Of a DNA stretch of 16,200 nucleotides, positions 1-6,452 are shown in pieces (the first letter of the stretch is position 1; each line of letters starts with the position of its first letter). The DNA is from Actinobacteria bacterium UBA3028. GTDB taxonomy: Bacteria > Actinomycetota > Actinomycetes > Nanopelagicales > Nanopelagicaceae. The translations under genes and the position numbers were made by a program. A model generated the notes under the pieces. That model saw only the letters and a program-made list of their open reading frames with translations. It searched no databases and had not been told where the DNA came from. The stretch is from assembly GCA_002367715.1 (NCBI GenBank), contig DFDL01000025.1:1-16200 (forward strand). The letters are read 5' to 3'.

Positions 1-56
1 TAGAAATGCTCCGAGGTTTTAACTTTTGTAGATTTTAAACGTGATAACCCCATGTA
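1..56. other. non-coding edge of the window, no gene seen
   Basis: These bases lie downstream of the exporter gene that ends at 57 on the minus strand. I see no open reading frame, no convincing stem-loop followed by a T run, and no repeat. A terminator for the sulfatase cassette, if present, is not obvious here and may lie outside the window. Confidence 0.4.
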
Positions 57-854
57 TCAAAGTAATTCAATTTCTGGAATTATTCTGTAAAGTATAATTC
101 CAATTATACAAATCGAGATTAGAGCAATATACAAGATATTTAAACTTCTTTCCTTAAATTTAGGGAAAAATAGACTAACGACAAAAGTTGCCAGAACCAT
201 AGCCAAAATCAAGGCCACTAAATCACTAACTAGAATCAATTCAAGCGACTCTCTCCTTAGATATATTGCCAGTAGAGAATTTAACAGTATGAATGCAAGG
301 GAGATCCCAACTGCATCACGTAACTCTTTATTTGCGTATTTAACCAGTGCTGGCACCAACACAAATCCTCCGCCAACTCCTAGCAAGCCTGACAGCAAAC
401 CTGCAAGAAAACCTACGCCGACCAAAAAAGTAGGCTTAATCTTTGAGTTTGCTTGATTGCTTAGTTTATCTCTAGTAGCCATTAGGCGAATTGAGATTGA
501 CATGGTGATCACTAAAAAGATATAAATAAGGAGGTTAGGTAAAAAAAAGAAAAGAAATGAACCGAAGAAATTTCCGAGGAAGCCAAACATTGATAACTGT
601 AGGGCAGTTTTTAATTCTAGAGCCCTGAGGCCTCTTCTAAATATTAAGCTAGAGATTGCACCAATTAACACAATTATCGCTGAAACTGTGGTTGCAATTT
701 CTAATTCGTAGTCAAGTAAGAAAATGAGAGTGGGTACAGCAATTAACGCACCACCTGCTCCCATCAAGCTAAGTATTAATCCGATAGAAAGACCAAGAAG
801 CACTAAAGAGAGAGAATTAGGACTTAGCTCAGAGAGTAAATACTTTACATTCAT
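57..854 (-). CDS. TauE/SafE (TSUP) family membrane anion exporter
   Basis: A 265-residue, very hydrophobic protein, the usual length for the TSUP family (PF01925). The two-fold internal repeat typical of the family is visible: MGAGGALIAVP at about residues 31-41 and LGVGGGFVLVP at about 158-168, each starting one half of the protein. Around eight membrane segments can be drawn. Characterised family members move sulfite, sulfoacetate or other sulfur-containing anions, though substrates vary widely. Its ATG shares one base with the stop of the formylglycine-generating enzyme gene (TAATG), so translation is probably coupled. The position behind a sulfatase and its activator suggests it exports sulfate or sulfite released by desulfation. 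That role is inferred from context; the family call itself is firm. Confidence 0.9.
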   Translation of the reverse strand: MNVKYLLSELSPNSLSLVLLGLSIGLILSLMGAGGALIAVPTLIFLLDYELEIATTVSAIIVLIGAISSLIFRRGLRALELKTALQLSMFGFLGNFFGSFLFFFLPNLLIYIFLVITMSISIRLMATRDKLSNQANSKIKPTFLVGVGFLAGLLSGLLGVGGGFVLVPALVKYANKELRDAVGISLAFILLNSLLAIYLRRESLELILVSDLVALILAMVLATFVVSLFFPKFKERSLNILYIALISICIIGIILYRIIPEIELL

Positions 855-1864
855 TAATTATTTTTGTTTTTTATAGACCGAGCACAGCGAAAACCTGTGT
901 GTCCCGATGAGGAGTTTGGTGAATTATAAGTTCGAGCAGAATTCCTATACCTCGCACAGTAGGACTTGTGACAGAGATAAGATCCACCTTTTAGGACATA
1001 ATTACCATTCGTGTTTTTAGGACCCTTTGGGTTTAGTCGAGTTTCTGTGTTTTCAGAATAATGCCATCTTGCTGACCAGTAGTCAGCAGTCCATTCCCAA
1101 ACATTACCTATGGTGTTGAACAACCCGTAAGAGTTTGGAGAAAATGATTCAACTGGCGCAGTGCCTAAATATCCGTCTTCTTGAGTATTAAATGAGGGAA
1201 ATTCTCCCTGCCAAATGTTGGTGCGATGTTGTCCTTCGGGGGTCAGGGAATTTCCCCATGGAAAGTCCTCACCATCGTAATTCCCTCGAGAGGCTTTTTC
1301 CCACTCCGCCTCGGAAGGCAACCTGACGCCTGACCAATCACAAAAAGCTTGCGCATCCATTCGAGATACATGAACAACGGGGTGTTCAAGGTAATCTCTA
1401 AATTCTCGATTATCCCCGAATGGGTTTTTCCAATTTGCCCCCGAAACAGGGATCCACCAAGGAGTTTCGTTCTCCGATACAGGACTTGAAGCAAAGACTT
1501 GTGACTCAGATAAAAAATATTTGAAAACATAAGACCATCCAAATTGTTCTGCATCTGTTTTGTAATCGGTAGCCAAAACAAAAGACTCAAATTCTCGATT
1601 CGACACTGCATATTTACCAATTTGATACTCATCTATCCACACAATTCTTTGGGGTCCTTCACCATCTGAAGGATAGGGTGAGGAGTCTGAACCCATTTTG
1701 AACTCACCCGATGGCACTGTTACTAAATCTAGTTCGACGTTACCAAAATTCTGCTGCTTAGTGGTGTAAATCTGCTGAATTAAACCCAAGCCCTTTTTTG
1801 GAGGACAACAACCTGTGGACAAGGAATCAACTCTGCTGTCGTTGTTTACTTCTGAACTGTCCAA
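854..1864 (-). CDS. formylglycine-generating enzyme (sulfatase-activating, SUMF1/FGE family)
   Basis: A 336-residue FGE-sulfatase domain protein, expected to oxidise the active-site cysteine of type I sulfatases to C-alpha-formylglycine using oxygen. Near the N-terminus it has a GCCPP segment (about 18-22), followed by the fold's PSGEFKMGS (51-59), RLPSEAEWEKA (181-191), PWGN (202-205) and GNVWEWT (253-259). The C-terminal GGSYLCHKSYC segment (293-303) contains the two cysteines, C298 and C303, that match the copper-binding pair of aerobic FGE. GFRCAR ends the domain. The pair separates it from generic SUMF1-fold proteins and predicts a true activator. The start is TTG at 1864, inside the last codons of the upstream sulfatase (19-base overlap); an in-frame TGA lies only nine bases further upstream, so no longer start is available. 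It almost certainly serves the adjacent CTPAR sulfatase. Confidence 0.93.
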   Translation of the reverse strand: MDSSEVNNDSRVDSLSTGCCPPKKGLGLIQQIYTTKQQNFGNVELDLVTVPSGEFKMGSDSSPYPSDGEGPQRIVWIDEYQIGKYAVSNREFESFVLATDYKTDAEQFGWSYVFKYFLSESQVFASSPVSENETPWWIPVSGANWKNPFGDNREFRDYLEHPVVHVSRMDAQAFCDWSGVRLPSEAEWEKASRGNYDGEDFPWGNSLTPEGQHRTNIWQGEFPSFNTQEDGYLGTAPVESFSPNSYGLFNTIGNVWEWTADYWSARWHYSENTETRLNPKGPKNTNGNYVLKGGSYLCHKSYCARYRNSARTYNSPNSSSGHTGFRCARSIKNKNN

Positions 1865-3135
1865 CCAGCGCTCTCATTTAGGGTTGAACCCTTCCACCAT
1901 TCACGGTCGTCAGGCCGCTGAATATCAAGTGAAGACTCACAATCCTCCATTAATTTTGAAAGCTCTAGCACTATGTCTGGATGCCTGGCACTCAAGTCGT
2001 AGCTTTCAGCGGGATCTCGTTCTAAATCGAAGAGCTGGGGCAATGACCATTGGGCAAACTTTTCTCCACCCCAAGTTTGCCGTCTTCGATGTAGTTTCCA
2101 TTTTCCCTTTCGAATGGCATTTAAATTGAAGGCATCAAAATACCAAATCGGATTATGAGATTGCTGCGAACCCTCAATAAAAAGATCAGAGATATCTTCG
2201 CCATCAAATGGTTTGGATTTGTCCATAGGTATATCAAGAATGCTACAAACAGTCGGTAAAACATCCATAGTAGCAACTGGTTGATTAATAACTTGACCAG
2301 AGGGAATCACTTTTGGCCACGAGATTAAAAATGGAACTCTCATACCTCCATCCCACGTCTCAAATTTTCTTCCTCTTAGCCCTCCGTTTGAACCCTCCCA
2401 CCAAGGACCATGATCACTAGTAAAAATAAAGATAGTGTTTTCAATCTGTCCCCGAGACTCAACTTTTTTGTATAGCTCTCCAGAATAGAAGTCAATTGCC
2501 TCGCATGTGTCCCCATAGATTCCCGCTTCTGACTGACCAACAAATGAATCCTCAGGGGTCACAGGGTGGTGCGGGCTTGTGAAGGGAAAGTAGAGAAAAA
2601 ACGGCTGATCCAATGGGGTTGCATCCATGAAATCAATAGCTTCTTCGGTGCACCTTTTTGCAAGAGAAGCAACGTCTGCAGGTTCTTCGATCGCGTCATT
2701 ATCTCGATATACGATCATAGGTTCCATGTCGTTACTGTATGGAAGCCCAAAATATCTATCGAAACCAAACTTCAAGGGACCATTCTCAGGAATATCGCCC
2801 AAGTGCCACTTGCCGAAACACCCAGTCTTGTAACCTCTCTGTTTCAAATAGGTGGCCATTGTTAATTCCGTGAGATCCATCCCTCGGTTATCTCCAGGAA
2901 ACAAAACGCGAGCGGCTCCCGTTCGTGCCGCAATTCTTCCTGTCATTAAAGCCGCTCTCGCTGGAGTGCATGTGGGGCCCCCGCTATACATTGAAGTAAG
3001 TCGAGCCCCATTTTGCGCAACAAGATCTAGGCAAGGAGTTTTAATCATTGTTGAGCCATTACACGATAAATCTCCAAAGCCAATGTCATCACAGATTACT
3101 ATCACGATATTTGGGCTTGCAATTTGCGCACTCAT
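1846..3135 (-). CDS. type I (S1, cysteine-type) sulfatase
   Basis: A 429-residue arylsulfatase-fold enzyme that hydrolyses sulfate esters. The S1 signature CTPAR lies at residues 56-60 and continues into AALMTGR; C56 is the residue converted to formylglycine and R60 its partner. Metal-binding and active-site residues are in place: D16-D17 near the N-terminus (ICDDIGFGD), K109 and H111 in GKWHLG, H189-H190 in SPHHP, and D241-H242 in TSDHGPW. The protein begins directly at the first beta strand and has no signal peptide or lipobox, so it should act in the cytoplasm on an imported sulfated compound. A good ribosome binding site (AAGGAG) precedes the ATG. It is the first gene of a minus-strand operon with its activator FGE and a TSUP exporter. 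The family is clear; the substrate, probably a sulfated carbohydrate, is inferred. Confidence 0.95.
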   Translation of the reverse strand: MSAQIASPNIVIVICDDIGFGDLSCNGSTMIKTPCLDLVAQNGARLTSMYSGGPTCTPARAALMTGRIAARTGAARVLFPGDNRGMDLTELTMATYLKQRGYKTGCFGKWHLGDIPENGPLKFGFDRYFGLPYSNDMEPMIVYRDNDAIEEPADVASLAKRCTEEAIDFMDATPLDQPFFLYFPFTSPHHPVTPEDSFVGQSEAGIYGDTCEAIDFYSGELYKKVESRGQIENTIFIFTSDHGPWWEGSNGGLRGRKFETWDGGMRVPFLISWPKVIPSGQVINQPVATMDVLPTVCSILDIPMDKSKPFDGEDISDLFIEGSQQSHNPIWYFDAFNLNAIRKGKWKLHRRRQTWGGEKFAQWSLPQLFDLERDPAESYDLSARHPDIVLELSKLMEDCESSLDIQRPDDREWWKGSTLNESAGWTVQK

Positions 3136-3184
3136 CGCTCTGCTCCTTTATAGTAACCAGTTTTTCTAGAGCGTAGTATTCACC

Positions 3185-3215
3185 ATTATCCCTTGGAATC
3201 TATCTTGCTAGACAA
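3185..3215 (-). promoter_or_regulatory. possible sigma-70-type promoter of the sulfatase cassette
   Basis: On the minus strand TTGTCT (3210-3215) is followed after 19 bases by GATAAT (3185-3190), which matches the -10 consensus at five of six positions. The spacer is longer than the ideal 17, so the -35 assignment is weak. The 12-base operator-like word at 3220-3231 lies immediately upstream and the CTAG of TTGCTAGACAA overlaps the -35, a placement suited to repression. Confidence 0.35.
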
Positions 3216-3219
3216 TAAG

Positions 3220-3231
3220 ACTAGACCACTT
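3220..3231 (-). promoter_or_regulatory. operator-like site A (AAGTGGTCTAGT on minus strand)
   Basis: The plus-strand sequence ACTAGACCACTT is the exact reverse complement of the word at 3346-3357. The half GGTCTAG matches one arm of the TGGTCTAGACCA palindrome known for DasR, a GntR/HutC-type regulator with a UTRA domain. Centred on CTAG (3221-3224), the right arm matches perfectly and the left arm is degenerate. The local regulator is a GntR/UTRA protein, so this is a plausible binding site. Confidence 0.55.
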
Positions 3232-3345
3232 CGCTGCTTCACCTTATGCGTCCTCTTAGCGAGCAAACCCTAAAATACGCTGAAAACTTGTCTTTATCGC
3301 CTCATCTTGGCCACTCTCTGAGCACATACAGAACCATAAAGAGAA

Positions 3346-3357
3346 AAGTGGTCTAGT
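3346..3357 (+). promoter_or_regulatory. operator-like site B (AAGTGGTCTAGT on plus strand)
   Basis: This copy of the 12-base word lies about 90 bases before the binding protein start, in the same orientation relative to transcription as site A is to the sulfatase genes. The left arm AGTGGT plus CTAG fits the DasR-like palindrome; the right arm is degenerate. A loose -10-like CATAAA (3335-3340) just upstream would place the site over the transcription start, but no good -35 accompanies it. Confidence 0.55.
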
Positions 3358-3371
3358 GAGAAAGGGTGGCC

Positions 3372-3432
3372 TTCTATCCAATCACTCTTGCCTCTGTTAC
3401 TTTTCTCATCAACCACCCTTAGGTGGATAGAA
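3372..3432 (+). other. inverted repeats in the leader of the transporter operon
   Basis: TTCTATCCA (3372-3380) is the perfect reverse complement of TGGATAGAA (3424-3432). Inside the loop CCACC (3413-3417) can pair with GGTGG (3422-3426), which overlaps the right arm, or with an upstream GGTGG (3365-3369). These pairings exclude one another or would form a pseudoknot. The right arm ends a few bases before the ribosome binding site (about 3436-3443). A regulatory leader is possible, but a nine-base repeat can also arise by chance. Confidence 0.3.
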
Positions 3433-3447
3433 AGAAAAGGGAGATGT

Positions 3448-4680
3448 ATGCGAAAAAGTAATATTGCTGCGGTTTTAACCTCGTTCGTTCTCGTAGCCTC
3501 AAGCTTAATGAGTGTCACCCCATCAGGTGCAGTTGGCACAAAGCTCTATTCGGGTAAAGAGTGGAAGAAAATTCTATCCGAAGCAAAAGGGCAAACTGTG
3601 AATTGGTACATGTGGGGTGGGGGCGCCAAGATAAACACCTATGTCAATGATTATTTAGGTGAAGAAGCTAAGAAATACGGCATAACTTTGAACCAAGTAA
3701 AACTCAACGCAACACCAGAGGCGGTCAATAAGGTTCTTGGAGAGAAGCAAGCCGGTAATGACAAAAATGGAAGCGTAGATCTAATTTGGATCAATGGAAA
3801 TAACTTTGCTACCGGAGTGCAAGCAGATATATGGCACTGCGATTGGTCAACGAAACTTCCAAACACAAAATATGTTAATTGGAATAGTTCAGCTGTTAAT
3901 CAAGATTTTGGTCTGCCAGTTAACGGGTGCGAGTCTCCATGGGCAACCGCGTCTTCAGGTGTTGTCTATGACAGTAAGTATGTAAAGAAGTCAAACTTGG
4001 CCTCTGCTGCCGCTTTTACTGCCTGGGTGAAGAAAAATCCAGGAAAGTTTACTTACCCGGCTCCACCGGACTTCAATGGTTCAATGACTGTTAGACGATT
4101 TTTTTATCAAGCAAATGGTGGCTATAACCAATTCCTTGGTAAGTTCGACCAGGCCAAATTTGATTCTGCAATGAACAAAACGGCTTCTTTGCTGAATGAG
4201 ATTGAGCCTTATCTATGGAGAAAAGGGGCGACATATCCGGCCACGATTGGGGATGTGCAGAAACTCTTCGCGACTGGCGAAATTTCTGCATACCTTGATT
4301 ACGGCGCACGAAATGCGTTCGTAGAGGTGAATAATGGGCTATATCCAGACTCAACACGTGTAGGAGTATTTGGCGATGGCATGATTGGAAATCTCAGTTA
4401 TGTAACCATTCCTTATAATTCACCACGAAAAGCTGGAGCACAGGTCATAGCTAACCTAATGCTTGCGCCACAAGCGCAGATGAAATTACAGACTGACGGT
4501 ATCGTTGGTCTTCCAGCTATTAACATGAACATAACTCCAATCTCAGGGCCTTATCGCAGCCTGCCAATCTCTAAACACAGTTTGTCCCCAACTAAATTGG
4601 CAAAGAAGGCAAACCCTGAAATATCAGCTGACTGGGTGAATGCAATTGATTCAGCGTGGAAAGACAAGGTTCAAAAGTAG
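3448..4680 (+). CDS. YnjB-like ABC transporter substrate-binding protein
   Basis: A 410-residue solute-binding protein of the YnjB type (COG4134). It shares with E. coli YnjB, as I recall that sequence, the AKGQTV..W.WGG opening (about 46-58), GSVDLIWINGNNF (108-120), ESPW (162-165), TYPAPPDF (202-209), PYLWR, GMIGN and a C-terminal DWVNAI segment. The N-terminus is a Sec signal peptide: RK, then a hydrophobic stretch to about residue 23, with cleavage likely near SGA-VG. There is no lipobox cysteine. Two cysteines, C131 and C161, could form a disulfide. The ATG at 3448 is chosen because AAAGGGAG sits five bases upstream and the signal peptide begins there; an in-frame TTG at 3388 lies in the structured leader and adds unlikely residues. 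The ligand of YnjB proteins is not established; context suggests a sulfated carbohydrate-like compound. Confidence 0.9.
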   Translation: MRKSNIAAVLTSFVLVASSLMSVTPSGAVGTKLYSGKEWKKILSEAKGQTVNWYMWGGGAKINTYVNDYLGEEAKKYGITLNQVKLNATPEAVNKVLGEKQAGNDKNGSVDLIWINGNNFATGVQADIWHCDWSTKLPNTKYVNWNSSAVNQDFGLPVNGCESPWATASSGVVYDSKYVKKSNLASAAAFTAWVKKNPGKFTYPAPPDFNGSMTVRRFFYQANGGYNQFLGKFDQAKFDSAMNKTASLLNEIEPYLWRKGATYPATIGDVQKLFATGEISAYLDYGARNAFVEVNNGLYPDSTRVGVFGDGMIGNLSYVTIPYNSPRKAGAQVIANLMLAPQAQMKLQTDGIVGLPAINMNITPISGPYRSLPISKHSLSPTKLAKKANPEISADWVNAIDSAWKDKVQK

Positions 4681-4740
4681 TTTCGCCTAAGAAAACATCA
4701 AAGGCGTAAATACGCTGTTAATCGAGGGAGGGTAAAGATT
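4681..4740 (+). other. short gap with weak stem-loops between binding protein and permease genes
   Basis: CGCCT (4684-4688) can pair with AGGCG (4702-4706), and GCGTA-AA-TACGC (4704-4715) is a perfect 12-base palindrome overlapping it. Neither is followed by a T run. Such a structure could lower expression of the membrane genes relative to the binding protein or protect the upstream mRNA end, as in many transporter operons. A strong ribosome binding site, GAGGGAGGG, follows before the GTG start. Confidence 0.3.
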
Positions 4741-5652
4741 GTGGGAGTTGAGACAAAAAGAGCAACTCCCACAACTTTCCCAGTAAGAGAAAAACGCATC
4801 AGAGTTTTATGGCTTATTCTCCCTACGCTCTTGGTGTTAGGAATTCTCTTTCTTGGGGGATTCTTTTTCGGCGTTCTTCAAAGTTTTGGACTTTTTTCAG
4901 TAGTAGTTGACGATAGTTCTGGGGTGAGCCTTGATGCCTACAGGGCCGCTTTAGCTAGCGAAAAAGTGAGGGCAGGCTTAGCCCTAACATTTAGAATTGC
5001 CGTGTTGGCAACTGTGTTGTCAACAATTATTGCTTTGATTTTAGCCATATCAATTAGTCGTACCAAGCGCTTTCAAAAATTGATTATCTCCCTTACTCAG
5101 TTCAATATTCCAATCCCACATGTAGTGGCAGCAACCGCTATCTTGTTGACTTTTTCGCAATCGGGAATCATTTCTCGTGTTTCGAATGCTATTGGACTTA
5201 CAGAGGGAACAAGTGACTTTCCAATCATTACTAACGATCCATCTGGCTTTGGAATCCTTCTGTCGTTTTTGTGGAAAGAAATTCCCTTCATGTGTATTTT
5301 GATATTAGGGGCTCTACGAGGCCCTGTTACGGCTCTAGATGAGACAGCAAAGACGTTAGGAGCCTCTTATTCGTATCGTCTACGAAAAGTGATTATTCCA
5401 TATATTTTTCCGTCGATACTGTCAGGGACAATTATCGTCTTTGCATTCACCTTCGGATCCTTTGAGGTTCCATTTATCCTAGGACAGCCTTATCCTCCGA
5501 TGTTATCGGTAGCTACTTATGAGTTTTATACTGATAGGGATTTAGTCAATCGACCGATTGCGATGGCCCTAGCTACATTAACCTCTTTGTCAATTGCTTT
5601 TTTAGTGCTAATTTATATGAGAGTCACCCGCCGGGAGACTAGAAAGAAATGA
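4741..5652 (+). CDS. ABC transporter permease (YnjC-type, first subunit)
   Basis: A 303-residue inner-membrane permease of the binding-protein-dependent (MetI-like) class. About six membrane segments are visible, beginning with a hydrophobic helix at about 21-45. The cytoplasmic EAA loop is at about 201-224 (ETAKTLGAS, then VIIPYIFP), the site that contacts the ATPase. The GTG at 4741 is preceded by GAGGGAGGG at good spacing. The gene overlaps the next permease by four bases. In E. coli YnjC the two permease halves are fused in one chain, whereas here they are separate genes. It forms the membrane channel with the following permease and the ATPase, fed by the YnjB-like protein. Substrate unknown. 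Confidence 0.9.
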   Translation: MGVETKRATPTTFPVREKRIRVLWLILPTLLVLGILFLGGFFFGVLQSFGLFSVVVDDSSGVSLDAYRAALASEKVRAGLALTFRIAVLATVLSTIIALILAISISRTKRFQKLIISLTQFNIPIPHVVAATAILLTFSQSGIISRVSNAIGLTEGTSDFPIITNDPSGFGILLSFLWKEIPFMCILILGALRGPVTALDETAKTLGASYSYRLRKVIIPYIFPSILSGTIIVFAFTFGSFEVPFILGQPYPPMLSVATYEFYTDRDLVNRPIAMALATLTSLSIAFLVLIYMRVTRRETRKK

Positions 5653-6452
5653 AATTTAATCTACGAATCCCAATTATTGTTCTTTTCTTGCTTTACCTGT
5701 TTGTACCTTTTATTTCAATTATTTTTTGGTCTATTGCTAGAGGGTGGAGATTTCCAGAACTATTACCCACTAGTTACTCTCTCCGTGCCTTTGAAATCGC
5801 CATAGATCCATCTGGAGATATCGTCCAGGGAGTGATAACGTCAACACTCATTGCCTTAGTTGTTGGTGTTAGTGCGACCCTCATTGGCAGTTTTGCAGGA
5901 AGAGCAATTGCCATGCATAATTTTCGACTAAAGAAATCTTTTCAGTTTTTAGTTCTTGCACCTCTCATCGTACCTGGGTTAGCAGTCACTATGGGTATTC
6001 AAATCCTTTTTATACGCTATGGATTGGTGGATACAGTCTTAGGTGTTTGTCTGGCTCACTTGATTCCAACAGTTCCTTATGTTGTCATGATTATGACCGG
6101 CACATTCGCAAATTTCGATCGCGCATATGAAGAACAAGGTCAGGTGTTAGGAGCAAGTCGCCTGACTGTGGTCAGAAAAGTTACTATTCCAATGGTAATT
6201 CCAGGGCTGTCGGTCTCTTTTCTGTTTGCCTTTGTGATTTCATGGAGCGAGTACATTCTCACCTTGCTGGTGGGTGGAGGAAGCATAAAAACTTTACCCT
6301 TAGTCCTTTTTTCTTTTTTAAGAGGTAGTGATTTGCCACTTGTTGGAGCTGCAAGCATCGTCTTCATGATCCCACCATTGATTTTACTTCGGTTTACAAG
6401 TAAGTACTTAGTTGGACGATCGTCTTCTATGACGGGACTGGGGAGCGTGTGA
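5649..6452 (+). CDS. ABC transporter permease (YnjC-type, second subunit)
   Basis: A 267-residue MetI-like permease with about six membrane helices. The first spans about 8-28, and the EAA loop is at about 161-184 (EEQGQVLGAS, then VTIPMVIP). Its ATG overlaps the stop of the first permease by four bases (ATGA), indicating translational coupling and equal synthesis. The gene runs directly into the ATPase gene. Length and topology are those of the second permease of spermidine/putrescine- or iron-type importers, the group to which YnjBCD is related. It pairs with the preceding permease to form the pore. Family assignment is firm; the transported compound is not shown by the sequence. Confidence 0.9.
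   Translation: MKFNLRIPIIVLFLLYLFVPFISIIFWSIARGWRFPELLPTSYSLRAFEIAIDPSGDIVQGVITSTLIALVVGVSATLIGSFAGRAIAMHNFRLKKSFQFLVLAPLIVPGLAVTMGIQILFIRYGLVDTVLGVCLAHLIPTVPYVVMIMTGTFANFDRAYEEQGQVLGASRLTVVRKVTIPMVIPGLSVSFLFAFVISWSEYILTLLVGGGSIKTLPLVLFSFLRGSDLPLVGAASIVFMIPPLILLRFTSKYLVGRSSSMTGLGSV

Larger units (their letters stand above)
3136..3447. promoter_or_regulatory. divergent intergenic control region between the sulfatase cassette and the transporter operon
   Basis: This 312-base gap separates the two divergent units and holds no credible gene. It contains two copies of the 12-base word AAGTGGTCTAGT, one on each strand (minus 3220-3231, plus 3346-3357), each pointing towards the genes it precedes. 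A further CTAG-centred sequence, TTGCTAGACAA (3205-3215), lies next to the first copy. On the plus side a nine-base inverted repeat (3372-3380 and 3424-3432) and a small CCACC/GGTGG hairpin sit just upstream of the binding protein gene. The arrangement suggests one regulator controlling both directions, most simply the GntR protein encoded at the far end of the operon. Confidence 0.7.

Noticed and set aside
1243..1632. 129-residue minus-strand open frame inside the FGE gene
   Set aside because: It is an alternate-frame shadow; the overlapping FGE frame has full family motifs.
1815..2129. 104-residue plus-strand open frame across the FGE/sulfatase junction
   Set aside because: It is antisense to two well-supported genes and shows no recognisable domain.
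2566..3169. Plus-strand open frames antisense to the sulfatase
   Set aside because: The sulfatase frame carries CTPAR and the metal ligands; these frames show no family features.
3294..3539. Minus-strand open frame overlapping the start of the binding protein gene
   Set aside because: It would be antisense to the signal peptide region and the leader, with no domain or convincing start.
4684..4715. Rho-independent terminator after the binding protein gene
   Set aside because: The stem is only five base pairs with a 13-base loop and no T run; it is listed only as a weak stem-loop.
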